From contig NZ_JASERU010000002.1 of the NCBI RefSeq assembly GCF_030504985.1, positions 186,001 through 250,000 on the forward strand: a stretch of DNA of 64,000 nucleotides, written 5' to 3'. Shown here piece by piece: positions 46,780 to 54,836 of the stretch (its first letter is position 1; each line of letters opens with the position of its first letter). The notes beneath the pieces were generated by a model, which was given only the letters and a program-made list of their open reading frames with translations, was not told the origin of the DNA and made no database searches. The DNA comes from Fulvimonas sp. R45. Lineage in GTDB: Bacteria; Pseudomonadota; Gammaproteobacteria; Xanthomonadales; Rhodanobacteraceae. The translations under genes and the position numbers were made by a program.

Positions 46780-47597
46780 CGGTCGTCTCCCGTGGCGTGC
46801 AGCACGTCGCCGAAGAAGCGCAGCGTGCCTTCCAGCGTGGCCGACCAGTAGGCCCAGTCGTGGCCGCCCTCGCTTTCGGCGTAATGGTGCGCGATGCCGG
46901 CGCGTTGCAGGGCGCGGTGCAGTGCGCGGTTGGCTTCGAGGTAGGGGTCGTCGAGGCCGCAGTCGATGCGCAGCGGCGGCAGCGTGCCGGCGGCGCCGGC
47001 GAGCGCGGCCAGCACGTCGAGGTCGGCGGGCGCGCGGCTCCAGTCGCGGCGGTCTTCCTCGATCAGCGCGTCGAACTGCGCCGCCTCGGTGACCGCCGAC
47101 AGCGCGGCGGCGGCGGCGTAGCGGTGCGGATACTTGCCGGCCAGCCGCAGTGCGCCGAAGCCGCCCATGCTGAGGCCGGCCAGCAGCAGCGGCGAGCGCG
47201 CGCCGCAGCCGTCCACCAGCTCGCGCGCCAGCGCGGGCACCTCGTCGACGATCCAGCGTTCGGGGTCGTGGCCGGCATGCGCCACGTAGCCGGAGCCGTC
47301 GCCCCACAGGCCGTCCGAGGGCATCACCAGCGCCACCGGCGGCAGCGCACCCTGGTCGATCAGCCGCGCCGCGGTGCGGTGCGCGCCGCCCTTCAGCGCC
47401 CAGGCCCAATGCGAGCCGTACACGCCGTGCAGCAGCGTCACGACGGGCAGGTCCGCCACGCCCCGCGCCGCGGGCGGCACGTACAGGGTGACGTCGGCGC
47501 GGCGGCCCAGCGCGCGGCTCTTCACGGTGACGAAGGACAGCCCGTCGGCCTCGATGCCGGGTGCGGAAACCTCGACGGTGCGGAAGGCCGGGCTCAT
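46776..47597 (-). CDS. Cytosolic PF00756-type esterase
   Basis: A 273-residue alpha/beta-hydrolase without signal peptide. Features: ADVTLYVPPAARGVADLPVVTLLHGVYGSHWAWALKGG near residues 35-71, nucleophile elbow AGLS143MGGFGAL, D217 in DCGLDDPYL and H246 in ESEGGHDWAYW as a plausible triad. The length and SMGGxGAL elbow are also those of S-formylglutathione hydrolases, but the family is broad and a general carbohydrate or carboxyl esterase is equally possible. It overlaps its neighbours by 4 nt on both sides (ADH upstream, GH13 downstream). Confidence 0.82.
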   Translation of the reverse strand: MSPAFRTVEVSAPGIEADGLSFVTVKSRALGRRADVTLYVPPAARGVADLPVVTLLHGVYGSHWAWALKGGAHRTAARLIDQGALPPVALVMPSDGLWGDGSGYVAHAGHDPERWIVDEVPALARELVDGCGARSPLLLAGLSMGGFGALRLAGKYPHRYAAAAALSAVTEAAQFDALIEEDRRDWSRAPADLDVLAALAGAAGTLPPLRIDCGLDDPYLEANRALHRALQRAGIAHHYAESEGGHDWAYWSATLEGTLRFFGDVLHATGDDR

Positions 47598-48712
47598 GCG
47601 ATGCGCAACACGCCCTTGGTGCTGCGCCCGGCCAGCATGTCGTCGAAGGCCCGGGCGAGCGCTTCCATCGGATAGCGGTGGCTGATCAGCGCGGCCAGTT
47701 CCAGCCGGCCCTGGGCGATCCAGTCGAACAGCCGCGGGAAGTCGCGCGCGGGCACGCAGCCGCCGTACAGCGGCGCGAGGTAGCGCTTGTTCCAGAACAG
47801 GTCGGTGAGTTCCAGCGTGGCGGGGCCGTGCGCGCCGCTGACCTGCAGCGCGTCGCCGCCGTTGCGCGCCAGCTGCAGCGGCAGGAAGGCCAGCGCGGGC
47901 ACGCCGGTGGCCTCGAAGGCATGGTCCACGCCGCGGCCGTCGGTGAGCGCGCGCACCTCGGCGACGAGCCGCGCGTGGCCGGCGTCGTCGTCGCGCGCCA
48001 GCAGCGCGTGGGTGGCGCCCAGCTCGCGCGCGCGTTGCAGCCGCGCGGGCACGCGGTCGATGGCGATGATGGTGCGCGCACCGGCGAGGCGCGCGCCCTG
48101 TACCACGTTGAGGCCCACGCCGCCGCAGCCCAGCACGGCCGCCGTGGCGCCCGGCGCCATCGCGGCCACGTTCACCGCCGAGCCCACGCCGGTCATCACG
48201 GCGCAGCCGAGGATGCAGGCCACTTCCGGCAGCAGATGGGGAGGCAGCGGCGTCACCGCCTCCGCCCGCACCAGGGTGTAGCGGGCGAAGGTGCCGAGGT
48301 GGAAGGCGCGCTCGACCGGCCGGCCGCGCCAGCGCGTGGCGCCGGGGTGGGCGCGGCTGGTGCCGAGGCGCGCGACGTCGGTCTCGTGGGTGCGCTCGCA
48401 CAGCGGCGCCGCGCCGCGTTCGCATTGCGCGCAGTGGCCGCAGGGGATGGCCCAGTTCAGCATCACCGGCTGGCCGATCTCCAGCCCTTCCACGCCCTCG
48501 CCGATGGCCTCGACGTAGCCGGCGCCCTCGTGGCCCAGCACCAGCGGGCCGGGCCAGCGCAGCGCGGCGTGGTCGGTGTGGCAGACGCCGGCGGCGACGA
48601 TCGCCACGCGCACCTCGCCGGCCGCGGGCGGGTCGACCTCGATGGTCTCCAGCCCGAACCGGCCGTCGCCGTTGGCGATCAGCGCCGCGCCGCGGACGAC
48701 GTCGTCCGTCAT
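47594..48712 (-). CDS. Zinc-dependent medium-chain alcohol dehydrogenase
   Basis: A 372-residue MDR dehydrogenase. Catalytic zinc ligands C44 (VCHTDH) and H61-E62 (LGHEGAG); structural zinc cysteines C91, C94, C97, C105 (CGHCAQCERGAAPLC); and a Rossmann GCGGVGLNVVQGARLAGARTIIAID for NAD(H) near residue 195. It resembles class III/aryl-alcohol dehydrogenases, which include glutathione- or mycothiol-linked formaldehyde dehydrogenases. Substrate is not fixed by sequence alone. It overlaps the PhyH gene upstream and the esterase downstream by 4 nt. Confidence 0.9.
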   Translation of the reverse strand: MTDDVVRGAALIANGDGRFGLETIEVDPPAAGEVRVAIVAAGVCHTDHAALRWPGPLVLGHEGAGYVEAIGEGVEGLEIGQPVMLNWAIPCGHCAQCERGAAPLCERTHETDVARLGTSRAHPGATRWRGRPVERAFHLGTFARYTLVRAEAVTPLPPHLLPEVACILGCAVMTGVGSAVNVAAMAPGATAAVLGCGGVGLNVVQGARLAGARTIIAIDRVPARLQRARELGATHALLARDDDAGHARLVAEVRALTDGRGVDHAFEATGVPALAFLPLQLARNGGDALQVSGAHGPATLELTDLFWNKRYLAPLYGGCVPARDFPRLFDWIAQGRLELAALISHRYPMEALARAFDDMLAGRSTKGVLRIA

Positions 48713-49542
48713 GCCGCAGCCCCGCGCCCGGACAGCCCGCCTTCGAACAGCACGGGGTTCTTCGGCGTGTCGACTACCGCGCCCACGCGCGCTCCGGGGC
48801 ACCAGCGGTCCCAGTCGGCCTGCTGCATGTGGTTGTCCGGCGCCTGCAGGCGCATGTCGCGGTCCATGTAGATCACCGTCATCACCGAGCGCGGCCGGGC
48901 CGAGCGGTTGGGGCCGGCGCGGTGGAAGGTCCAGCCGGAATGGAAGCTCACCTCGCCGAGCTCGAACGGCTCGTCCACCACGCGGAAGCCATGCGCCTCC
49001 ATGTTGGCGGTGATCGCGCGCTCGCTCTCGTCGGAGATGCCCAGGTCGCGGCCGAATTCCACGTGCTGGCTGCCGGCGAAGAAGGCCAGCGGGCCCATGT
49101 CCTGCGGCACCGCCTGCAGCGGCACCCAGGCGGTGATGGTGCGATCGCTGGCCAGCGGCCAGTAGTACTGGTCGGCATGCGCGGGCGTGATGCCGCCGCC
49201 CGGTTCCTTGTATAGCGACTGGTCGTGATACAGCCGCACGCCGTCCACTTCCATCAGCGCCGCGGCGAGGCCGGCGAGGCGCTTGCCGAACACGAACTCG
49301 CGCACCGTGTCGCTCTCTTCCCACAGGTTCATCACCTGCAGGAAGGCGCGGTCGTAGGTGCTGCGTTCCTCGAGCGGCCTGGTCTGCGTGTTCAGCGCGA
49401 TGGTGAGGCGGGTGATCTCTGCGCCGTAGTGGCGCAGCGCGTCGGCGTCGAACACGTCCTTGAGCTTGATGAAGCCGTCGCGGCGATAGCCGACGATCTG
49501 TTGTGCGGTAAGCGGGTAGGGGCGGTCGAGATCGATGGCCAT
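48709..49542 (-). CDS. Phytanoyl-CoA dioxygenase (PhyH) family oxygenase
   Basis: A 277-residue Fe(II)/2-oxoglutarate-dependent oxygenase. The facial triad is H122-x-D124 (ITPAHADQYYW) and distal H207 (SFHSGWTFHRAGPN); the 2-oxoglutarate-binding Arg is probably the one in NRSARPRSVMT. Bacterial PhyH-family members hydroxylate or oxidatively demethylate small molecules. It heads the operon with ADH, esterase and GH13. The start ATG at 49542 gives the normal N-terminus (MAIDLDRPYPLTAQQIVGYRRDGFI), preceded by a 154-bp gap to the MFS gene in which I see no gene. Confidence 0.9.
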   Translation of the reverse strand: MAIDLDRPYPLTAQQIVGYRRDGFIKLKDVFDADALRHYGAEITRLTIALNTQTRPLEERSTYDRAFLQVMNLWEESDTVREFVFGKRLAGLAAALMEVDGVRLYHDQSLYKEPGGGITPAHADQYYWPLASDRTITAWVPLQAVPQDMGPLAFFAGSQHVEFGRDLGISDESERAITANMEAHGFRVVDEPFELGEVSFHSGWTFHRAGPNRSARPRSVMTVIYMDRDMRLQAPDNHMQQADWDRWCPGARVGAVVDTPKNPVLFEGGLSGRGAAA

Positions 49543-49696
49543 GTCGGGTTCCTGCCGTGTCCGGGGCGCCCGGGCCGACAAGTCGGTACGGGCGGGATGG
49601 CCTCATGGTAGGAAACGGCATCAGGGCAGGCATCGGCGGCACTTGCCCAATGCCGACCGGGGACTGTCGGATTCTTGACCTGTCGTGCGGGAGGGT

Positions 49697-51214
49697 TCAG
49701 GCCGCCTGTCCGTCCGCCAGCCGCACCCGCAGCGTGCACAAGCCCGCCACGAACAGGCTGGCGCCGCCCACCGCCAGCGCCCACACCGGCTGGCCGTGGA
49801 AGCAGCGCTTCAGCAGCTCGCCCAGCACGCTGGCGGCGACCAGCTGCGGGATCACGATGAAGAAGTTGAAGATGCCCATGTACACGCCCATCTTCGCCGC
49901 CGGCAGGTTGTCCGACAGCATCGCGTAGGGCAGCGCCAGGATCGACGCCCAGGCGAAGCCCACGCCGACCATCGGCAGCAGCAGCCAGTGCGGGTCGCGG
50001 ATGAACAGGAACGACAGCAGCCCCGCGCCGCCCAGCCACAGGTTCGCCAGGTGGCTGGCGCGCAGGCCCCAGCGGCGCACCATCCGCGGGATCACCGCCG
50101 CCGCCAGCGCGGCGCAGCCGTTGTAGACGGCGAACAGGACGCCGACCCAGTTGGCCGCCTCGTTGTAGAGCGCCGAGTGCGCGTCGGTGGCGCCGTACTG
50201 CACCTGCGCCACCGAGGCGGTGGTGTAGATCCACATCGCGAACAGCGCGAACCACGAGAACAGCTGCACCCAGGCCAGCTGGCGCATCGCCGCGGGCATC
50301 ACGTGCAGGTCGCCCAGCACGTGGCCGAGCAGGCCGCGCTTTTCCGACAGCACCGGCCGCAGCTTCAGCGCCGCCTCGTAGCCGACCAGCAGCAGGCCGT
50401 AGACGACCAGGCCGCCGGCGAGCAGGTACATCTCCTGGCGCAGGCCGAAGTGCGCGATCAGCAGCGCGAGCAGCGCGCCGGCCAGCAGCCACGCGCTGCC
50501 GTTGCGCCAGATGCCGCGCAGGTCGGGCAGCGCGCCGCCATCGGCCGCGGGGTCGAAGGCGCGCAGCTGCTCCGGTGGGTATTCGCGGGTGCGCAGCACC
50601 GTCCAGAGCACCGCGCCCAGCAGCGCCACGCCGCCGGCGTAGAAGGCATACTTCACCGTGTCGGGAATGCCGCCGCCCACCGCCACGTTGCTCACGCCCA
50701 GGTGCGCCAGGATCCACGGCAGCATCGAGGCCACCACCGCGCCGATGCCGATGAAGAAGCTCTGCAGCAGGTAGCCCAGCGGGCGCTGGCGCACCGGCAG
50801 CTGGTCGGCGACGAAGGCGCGGAACGGTTCCATCGCCACGTTGAAGGTGGCGTCCATCAGCCACAGCAGCACCGCCGCCATCCACAGCGTGCCGGCGTTC
50901 GGCATCCACAGCAGCGCCAGCGTGGCCAGCAGCGCGCCGGCGAGGAAATACGGACGGCGCCGGCCCAGCCGCGTCCAGGTGCGGTCGGAGCAGTGGCCGA
51001 TGATCGGCTGCACGACCAGCCCGGTCAGCGGCGCGGCCACCCACAGCACCGGAATCTGCTCCAGCGAGGCGCCGAGCGTCTGGAAGATGCGGCTGACGTC
51101 GGCGGTCTGCAGCGCGAAGCCGAACTGGATGCCGAGGAAGCCGAAGCACATGTTCCAGATCTGCCAGAACGACAGCTCCGGCTTGGTGCGTGCGGGGACG
51201 GCGGCGGTCAGCAC
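49697..51214 (-). CDS. MFS sugar transporter (maltose/sucrose type)
   Basis: A 505-residue, twelve-helix transporter of the GPH/SUC-like MFS branch. It starts [35 protein letters not shown] and has the inter-helix 2-3 motif [25 protein letters not shown]. The family includes plant sucrose carriers and the MalT/SuxC-type disaccharide:H+ symporters of Xanthomonas and Caulobacter. It should move a disaccharide across the inner membrane and thus feed the cytosolic GH13 glucosidase. An ATACGTAT operator lies about 125 nt upstream, linking it to the TonB receptor/GH13 region. Confidence 0.9.
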   Translation of the reverse strand: MLTAAVPARTKPELSFWQIWNMCFGFLGIQFGFALQTADVSRIFQTLGASLEQIPVLWVAAPLTGLVVQPIIGHCSDRTWTRLGRRRPYFLAGALLATLALLWMPNAGTLWMAAVLLWLMDATFNVAMEPFRAFVADQLPVRQRPLGYLLQSFFIGIGAVVASMLPWILAHLGVSNVAVGGGIPDTVKYAFYAGGVALLGAVLWTVLRTREYPPEQLRAFDPAADGGALPDLRGIWRNGSAWLLAGALLALLIAHFGLRQEMYLLAGGLVVYGLLLVGYEAALKLRPVLSEKRGLLGHVLGDLHVMPAAMRQLAWVQLFSWFALFAMWIYTTASVAQVQYGATDAHSALYNEAANWVGVLFAVYNGCAALAAAVIPRMVRRWGLRASHLANLWLGGAGLLSFLFIRDPHWLLLPMVGVGFAWASILALPYAMLSDNLPAAKMGVYMGIFNFFIVIPQLVAASVLGELLKRCFHGQPVWALAVGGASLFVAGLCTLRVRLADGQAA

Positions 51215-51523
51215 GGCAGCGCCTGGCGACGGGAGGGGGCGGTCGGCGTCATCGGTCGTCTCCTGGCCGGCGGCAGGCCGGGCACGCGGGTATCCGCCCT
51301 AGGCTAGGCTGCATCGCGGTGCAGCAACCAGCGCTTGCATACGTATTCATTCGATGGATGCGGCGCCACGCTCTCCGCTTCTGCGCCCTCCCCTGCCTGC
51401 AGGGGAGGGCTGGGGAGGGGTGCCTTTCAAGTCGACGGAAAAACCTCACCCCCTCCCAACCTCCCCCGGCACGCAGGGGGAGGAGCAAGGCGCGGCGGCC
51501 AGCCGTGTCGCGCCAGCGCGCGG
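51215..51523. repeat. MFS upstream gap with operator and two GC-rich palindromes
   Basis: The 309-bp gap contains a LacI-type operator, GCATACGTATTC (51337-51348), and two members of the palindromic repeat family. These are CCCTCCCCTGCCTGCAGGGGAGGG near 51389-51412 and CCTCCCCCGGCACGCAGGGGGAGG near 51460-51483. No coding sequence is credible here. Confidence 0.65.
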
Positions 51524-51736
51524 CTACTTCAACTTCCGCAGCGCCTTGCCCTTGTGCAGGGCCACGTGCTCGGTGCGGTCGCTGCGGATCTCGTACTGCG
51601 GTTCCTCGTCGCTGGCGTGGTGGGTGTAGCCCTTCCAGTCGACGTCCCGGGTGTGCACCTTGATGATGGTGCCGCGTACGCGGCCGGCCTCCGAGTTCCA
51701 GCTCACGTGGTCGCCGACCTTGTAGGTGTGCGTCAT
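51524..51736 (-). CDS. HVA1/DUF2945 TUDOR-like small protein
   Basis: A 70-residue protein: THTYKVGDHVSWNSEAGRVRGTIIKVHTRDVDWKGYTHHASDEEPQYEIRSDRTEHVALHKGKALRKL. This is the hypervirulence-associated (HVA1) TUDOR-domain pattern, with KVGDxVxW...GxVxGxIxK and PQYEIxSDxTxxxAxHKxxAL. Function is unknown; many bacteria carry it as a single small protein. Its ATG overlaps the DUF488 stop by 4 nt, so the two are translated from one message. Confidence 0.85.
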   Translation of the reverse strand: MTHTYKVGDHVSWNSEAGRVRGTIIKVHTRDVDWKGYTHHASDEEPQYEIRSDRTEHVALHKGKALRKLK

Positions 51737-52296
51737 GACGGAGTCCTCGCATCGGGAAGTGGCAGGCCCGGGTAGACCAGGCCCCCGGCACAGGCTTGCG
51801 CCGCCGGCGTCATCGCGGCGTGTTCGACGTGGTGCGGCCCGAGGATGTGCAGCACTTCGCGCCCGGCGTGGAGCAGGTAATCGGCCACGATGCGCCGGTG
51901 GCAGCGCCACCACACCGCCTCGGCGCACATCACCGCGCAGCGGCGTTCGCGCGCGTCGGCGAGCAGCTCGTCGAGGCCTTCGTGGAACGGCGTGGTGAGC
52001 GCGTAGTCGGCGTGGCGACGGAAGGCGGGGTGCTCCCACCAGGTGTTGGGCGAGTCGTCCGCGCGGCCGCCGCGCCGGCCGCCCAGCTTCGCGTAGTGAC
52101 GATAGCCGATGCCGTGCGCGGCCAGCGCGTCGCGTAGGGCGTCCTGGTCGTACTGCGGCCAGCGGCGCGAGCCGGGCAGGCGGCGCACGTCGGCGATCCG
52201 TTCCACGCCGTTCTCCTGCAGCAGCGCCAGGAAGTCGTCGAACGGGCGGGTGGAGTGGCCGATGGTGAAGACCGGCGGCAAGGATGATGCAGGCAT
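51733..52296 (-). CDS. DUF488 family protein
   Basis: A 187-residue protein. Signature: FTIGHSTRPFDDFLALLQENGVERIADVRRLPGSRRWPQYDQDAL near the N-terminus, HYAKLGGRR in the middle and CAVMCAEAVWWRCHRRIVADYLL with the conserved CAE...WxCHR. DUF488 is widespread and of unproven role; the conserved His/Asp/Arg/Cys residues suggest enzymatic activity. The start at 52296 removes a non-conserved 13-residue extension. It is followed by the TUDOR-like gene with a 4-nt overlap. Confidence 0.85.
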   Translation of the reverse strand: MPASSLPPVFTIGHSTRPFDDFLALLQENGVERIADVRRLPGSRRWPQYDQDALRDALAAHGIGYRHYAKLGGRRGGRADDSPNTWWEHPAFRRHADYALTTPFHEGLDELLADARERRCAVMCAEAVWWRCHRRIVADYLLHAGREVLHILGPHHVEHAAMTPAAQACAGGLVYPGLPLPDARTPS

Positions 52297-52360
52297 GGGC
52301 GGAGCATGCCACGGTGCGGGTCGCCGCCGCGTCACCGGACGCGGCGGCGATGCCGGGTCC

Positions 52361-53608
52361 CTACGGGCAGGCGCCGCGGCGGATCAGCGCCAGCATCTCG
52401 TGGCAGGCGCCCATGGTGTGGTAGTCGGTCTTGCCGGCCGGGCTCTTCTCGTCGTCGTACTTGCGGTTGTCGCGGGTGAGGATGCGGTACCAGGCGCCGT
52501 AGCGATGATCGACCAGGTGCTGCCAGGCGTAGGCCCACAGCTTGCCGTACCAGGCGTCGTAGCCCGCCTCGCCGCTGCGCTCGCGCAGCAGGCCGGCGGC
52601 GGCCAGCGACTCGGCCTGCACCCAGAAGTACTTGTCGCCGTCGCAGATGCTGCCGTCGGGCGCGAAGCCGTAGCACAGGCCGCCGTGCTCGGCGTCCCAG
52701 GCGCGCGCCACGGCGGTGTCGAACAGGTGGCGCGCCACCGGCAGCAGCCAGTCGGGCGGCGTGCGACCGGCGGCCTCGAGTTCGCGGGCGAGGATCATCA
52801 GCAGCTTGGCCCACTCGGTCTGGTGGCCGGGCTGGAAGCCCCAGGGGCGGAACAGGTTGCGCGGGTCGTCCCGGTTGTAGTCGGGATCGACCTCCCAGTT
52901 GCGGTCGTAGTGCTCCCACACCAGGCCGCCCATCTTGGCCGCCTGGCGACGGGTCATGTGGTCGGCCAGGACCAGCGCGCGGTCGAGGTAGCGCGCGTCG
53001 CGGCTGGCCTGCCACGCGGCGAGCATCGCCTCGCACAGGTGCATGTTGGCGTTCTGGCCGCGGTAGTCGCTGAAGCGCCAGTCGGCGTCGGCCTCGTCGC
53101 GGTAGAGGCCGGCGCCGGCGTCCCAGAAGCGCTGCTCGAGCAGGTCCCAGGTCTCGTCCATCCACGGCACGGCCTCGCCGAGGCCGGCCTTGCGCGCGGT
53201 GGCGTAGGCCAGCAGCACGAAGGCGACGCCGTAGGCGTGGTTGGTGCTGTCCTCCGGCCGGCCGTCGCGGATCGTCCAGTGGTAGCCGCCGTTGCCCGGG
53301 TTGCGGTGCACCTCGCGCAGGTAGCGCAGGCCGTGGCGGGCGGCGTCGAGATACTCGCGCTGCAGCGCCGCGTCATCGGCGAACTCCATGGCCGCCATCG
53401 CGTAGTTGAAGACGAAGCGCGTGCTGCTTACCAGGTGGCGGTGGCTGCGGTCGTAGATCGTGCCGTCGTCCTTGAAGTACTGGAAGTAGCCGCCGGCGGG
53501 ATCGATCGCGTGCGGATGGTAGAACGCCATGGTGTCGGCGATGTGCTGGCGCAGGACGCTGGCCGAGCGAAGGTCGGGCAGCGGTTCGGCGGGGAGGTGG
53601 GGACTCAT
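52361..53608 (-). CDS. AGE-family sugar isomerase (mannose isomerase-like)
   Basis: A 415-residue (alpha/alpha)6-barrel protein of the N-acylglucosamine 2-epimerase family. Segments: GGYFQYFKDDGTIYDRSHRHLVSSTRFVFNYAMA, GGYHWTIRDG..STNHAYGVAFVLLAYA, YRGQNANMHLCEAMLAA, RPWGFQPGHQTEWAKLLMIL and the late KSPAGKTDYHTMGACHEML. The conserved catalytic histidines lie in the HQTEW and DYHTMGA motifs. With a fructokinase overlapping by 4 nt and a mannosidase nearby, conversion of mannose to fructose is the most likely reaction; the family also includes GlcNAc epimerases and cellobiose epimerases. Confidence 0.87.
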   Translation of the reverse strand: MSPHLPAEPLPDLRSASVLRQHIADTMAFYHPHAIDPAGGYFQYFKDDGTIYDRSHRHLVSSTRFVFNYAMAAMEFADDAALQREYLDAARHGLRYLREVHRNPGNGGYHWTIRDGRPEDSTNHAYGVAFVLLAYATARKAGLGEAVPWMDETWDLLEQRFWDAGAGLYRDEADADWRFSDYRGQNANMHLCEAMLAAWQASRDARYLDRALVLADHMTRRQAAKMGGLVWEHYDRNWEVDPDYNRDDPRNLFRPWGFQPGHQTEWAKLLMILARELEAAGRTPPDWLLPVARHLFDTAVARAWDAEHGGLCYGFAPDGSICDGDKYFWVQAESLAAAGLLRERSGEAGYDAWYGKLWAYAWQHLVDHRYGAWYRILTRDNRKYDDEKSPAGKTDYHTMGACHEMLALIRRGACP

Positions 53609-54579
53609 GCGCGGGACTCCATGAAGGCTTGGACTTCGGCCGCGTCGGGCATCGCGGAAAACGAGCCCTGGCGCGTGACGGTGAGGGCGCCGGCGGCGGC
53701 GGCGAAGCGCAGCGTGGCGTGCAGGCGCGGCAGGTCGGTGGCCAGCGCGGGCAGTTCGGCGGGGCCGATGGCCTGCGCGGCGAGCCGGTACAGCAGGCTG
53801 CCCACGAAGGCGTCGCCGGCGGCGGTGCTGTCCACCGCGGGCACGCGGTAGCTGGGCAGTTCGCCGTGCGCGCCGGGCGTGAACCAGCGCATCGACGCGG
53901 CGCCGTCGGTCACCACCAGCAGGCGCGCGCGGCCCTGCCACAGGCGCTCGAGCAGGGTGGCTTCGCCATCCGCGGCGAGGTAGTCGAATTCTTCCGCGCT
54001 CAGCTTCAGCAGGTCGGCCAGCTCCAGCGCCGGCCACAGCAGCGGGCGCGGTTCCACGCCCTGCGGCCACAGCGCCGGGCGCAGGTTGAGGTCGAAACTG
54101 ACCAGCGCGCCGGCGGCGCGCGCGCGACGCATGCCCTCGCGGGTGGCCTCGGCCAGCGCGGGGTCGGTCATGCTGTTGGAGCAGACGTGGAAGATCGCGG
54201 TGCCGTCGAACGCGGCGGCGCGGAAATGATGGGGGCGGAACAGCAGGTCGGCCGAGGGCGGGCGGTAGAAGCTGAAGCTGCGCTCGCCGTGCGCGTCCAG
54301 CGCGACGAAGGCCAGCGCGGTATTGGCCTCGCCGGTGCGCACCACGTCGTCCACCGCCACGCCGGCGCGGCGCAGGCTGTCCAGCAGCAGGTCGCCGAAC
54401 AGGTCGGTGCCGAGCATGCCGGCGAAGCGCGCCGGTCCGCCCAGCCGGGCCACCGCCACCGCCACGTTGGCGGGCGCGCCGCCGGCGAAGGGCACGAAGG
54501 CGCGCGGGTAGCCGTGGCCGTCGCCGCCCTCGGCGTGGAAGTCGATCAGCGCTTCGCCGAAGCAGAGGATGGAACGCAT
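53605..54579 (-). CDS. PfkB-family fructokinase
   Basis: A 324-residue ribokinase-fold kinase starting MRSILCFGEALIDFHAEGGDG. Substrate-binding motif FAGGAPANVAVAVARLGG near residue 31, GTDLFGDLLLDSLRRAGV near 57, and catalytic VDSTAAGDAFVGSLLYRL near 250 (Asp as base). The pattern fits fructokinases, phosphorylating fructose to fructose-6-phosphate. It overlaps the AGE isomerase by 4 nt, so the pair forms mannose to fructose to fructose-6-P. Upstream it is separated from the FucP-like gene by a MITE-like element. Confidence 0.88.
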   Translation of the reverse strand: MRSILCFGEALIDFHAEGGDGHGYPRAFVPFAGGAPANVAVAVARLGGPARFAGMLGTDLFGDLLLDSLRRAGVAVDDVVRTGEANTALAFVALDAHGERSFSFYRPPSADLLFRPHHFRAAAFDGTAIFHVCSNSMTDPALAEATREGMRRARAAGALVSFDLNLRPALWPQGVEPRPLLWPALELADLLKLSAEEFDYLAADGEATLLERLWQGRARLLVVTDGAASMRWFTPGAHGELPSYRVPAVDSTAAGDAFVGSLLYRLAAQAIGPAELPALATDLPRLHATLRFAAAAGALTVTRQGSFSAMPDAAEVQAFMESRA

Positions 54580-54583
54580 GTCT

Positions 54584-54836
54584 AGAGCCTGTTCATAGTC
54601 TCTCCGTGGCCCGCGCCGGGAGTTGTTTGCGCGCAGGCCAAGGAAGAGCGAAGGAGTGGACGTCCGTCCACGACGGAGCGATGACGCGGGGATGCGGGCC
54701 AACAGACCCGGCCCGCACGCGGGGAGAGCCCATGGATGGACCCGGCTTTGAGGAGCGAGGAAGGGTTGGCTTGCCCTGGCCGCCAGGCGGCCAGGGCAAG
54801 CCAACGCGGGCTATGGTGAGATTGTGAGCAGGCTCT
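54584..54836. mobile_element. MITE-like element between transporter and fructokinase genes
   Basis: A 253-bp non-coding stretch is bounded by 19-bp terminal inverted repeats: AGAGCCTGTTCATAGTCTC (54584-54602) and the complement of GAGATTGTGAGCAGGCTCT (54818-54836), matching at 16 of 19 positions. Near the right end lies a 41-nt perfect palindrome with 20-bp arms and one central base (54765-54805, arms GTTGGCTTGCCCTGGCCGCC). The right terminus reaches into the TGA stop of the FucP-like gene. No transposase and no clear target duplication are seen. Confidence 0.6.

Noticed and set aside
54593-54827. Small open frames of 68 and 73 codons on both strands between fucP and fructokinase
   Set aside because: They lie wholly inside the inverted-repeat element and palindrome and mirror each other; repeat structure explains them better than coding.
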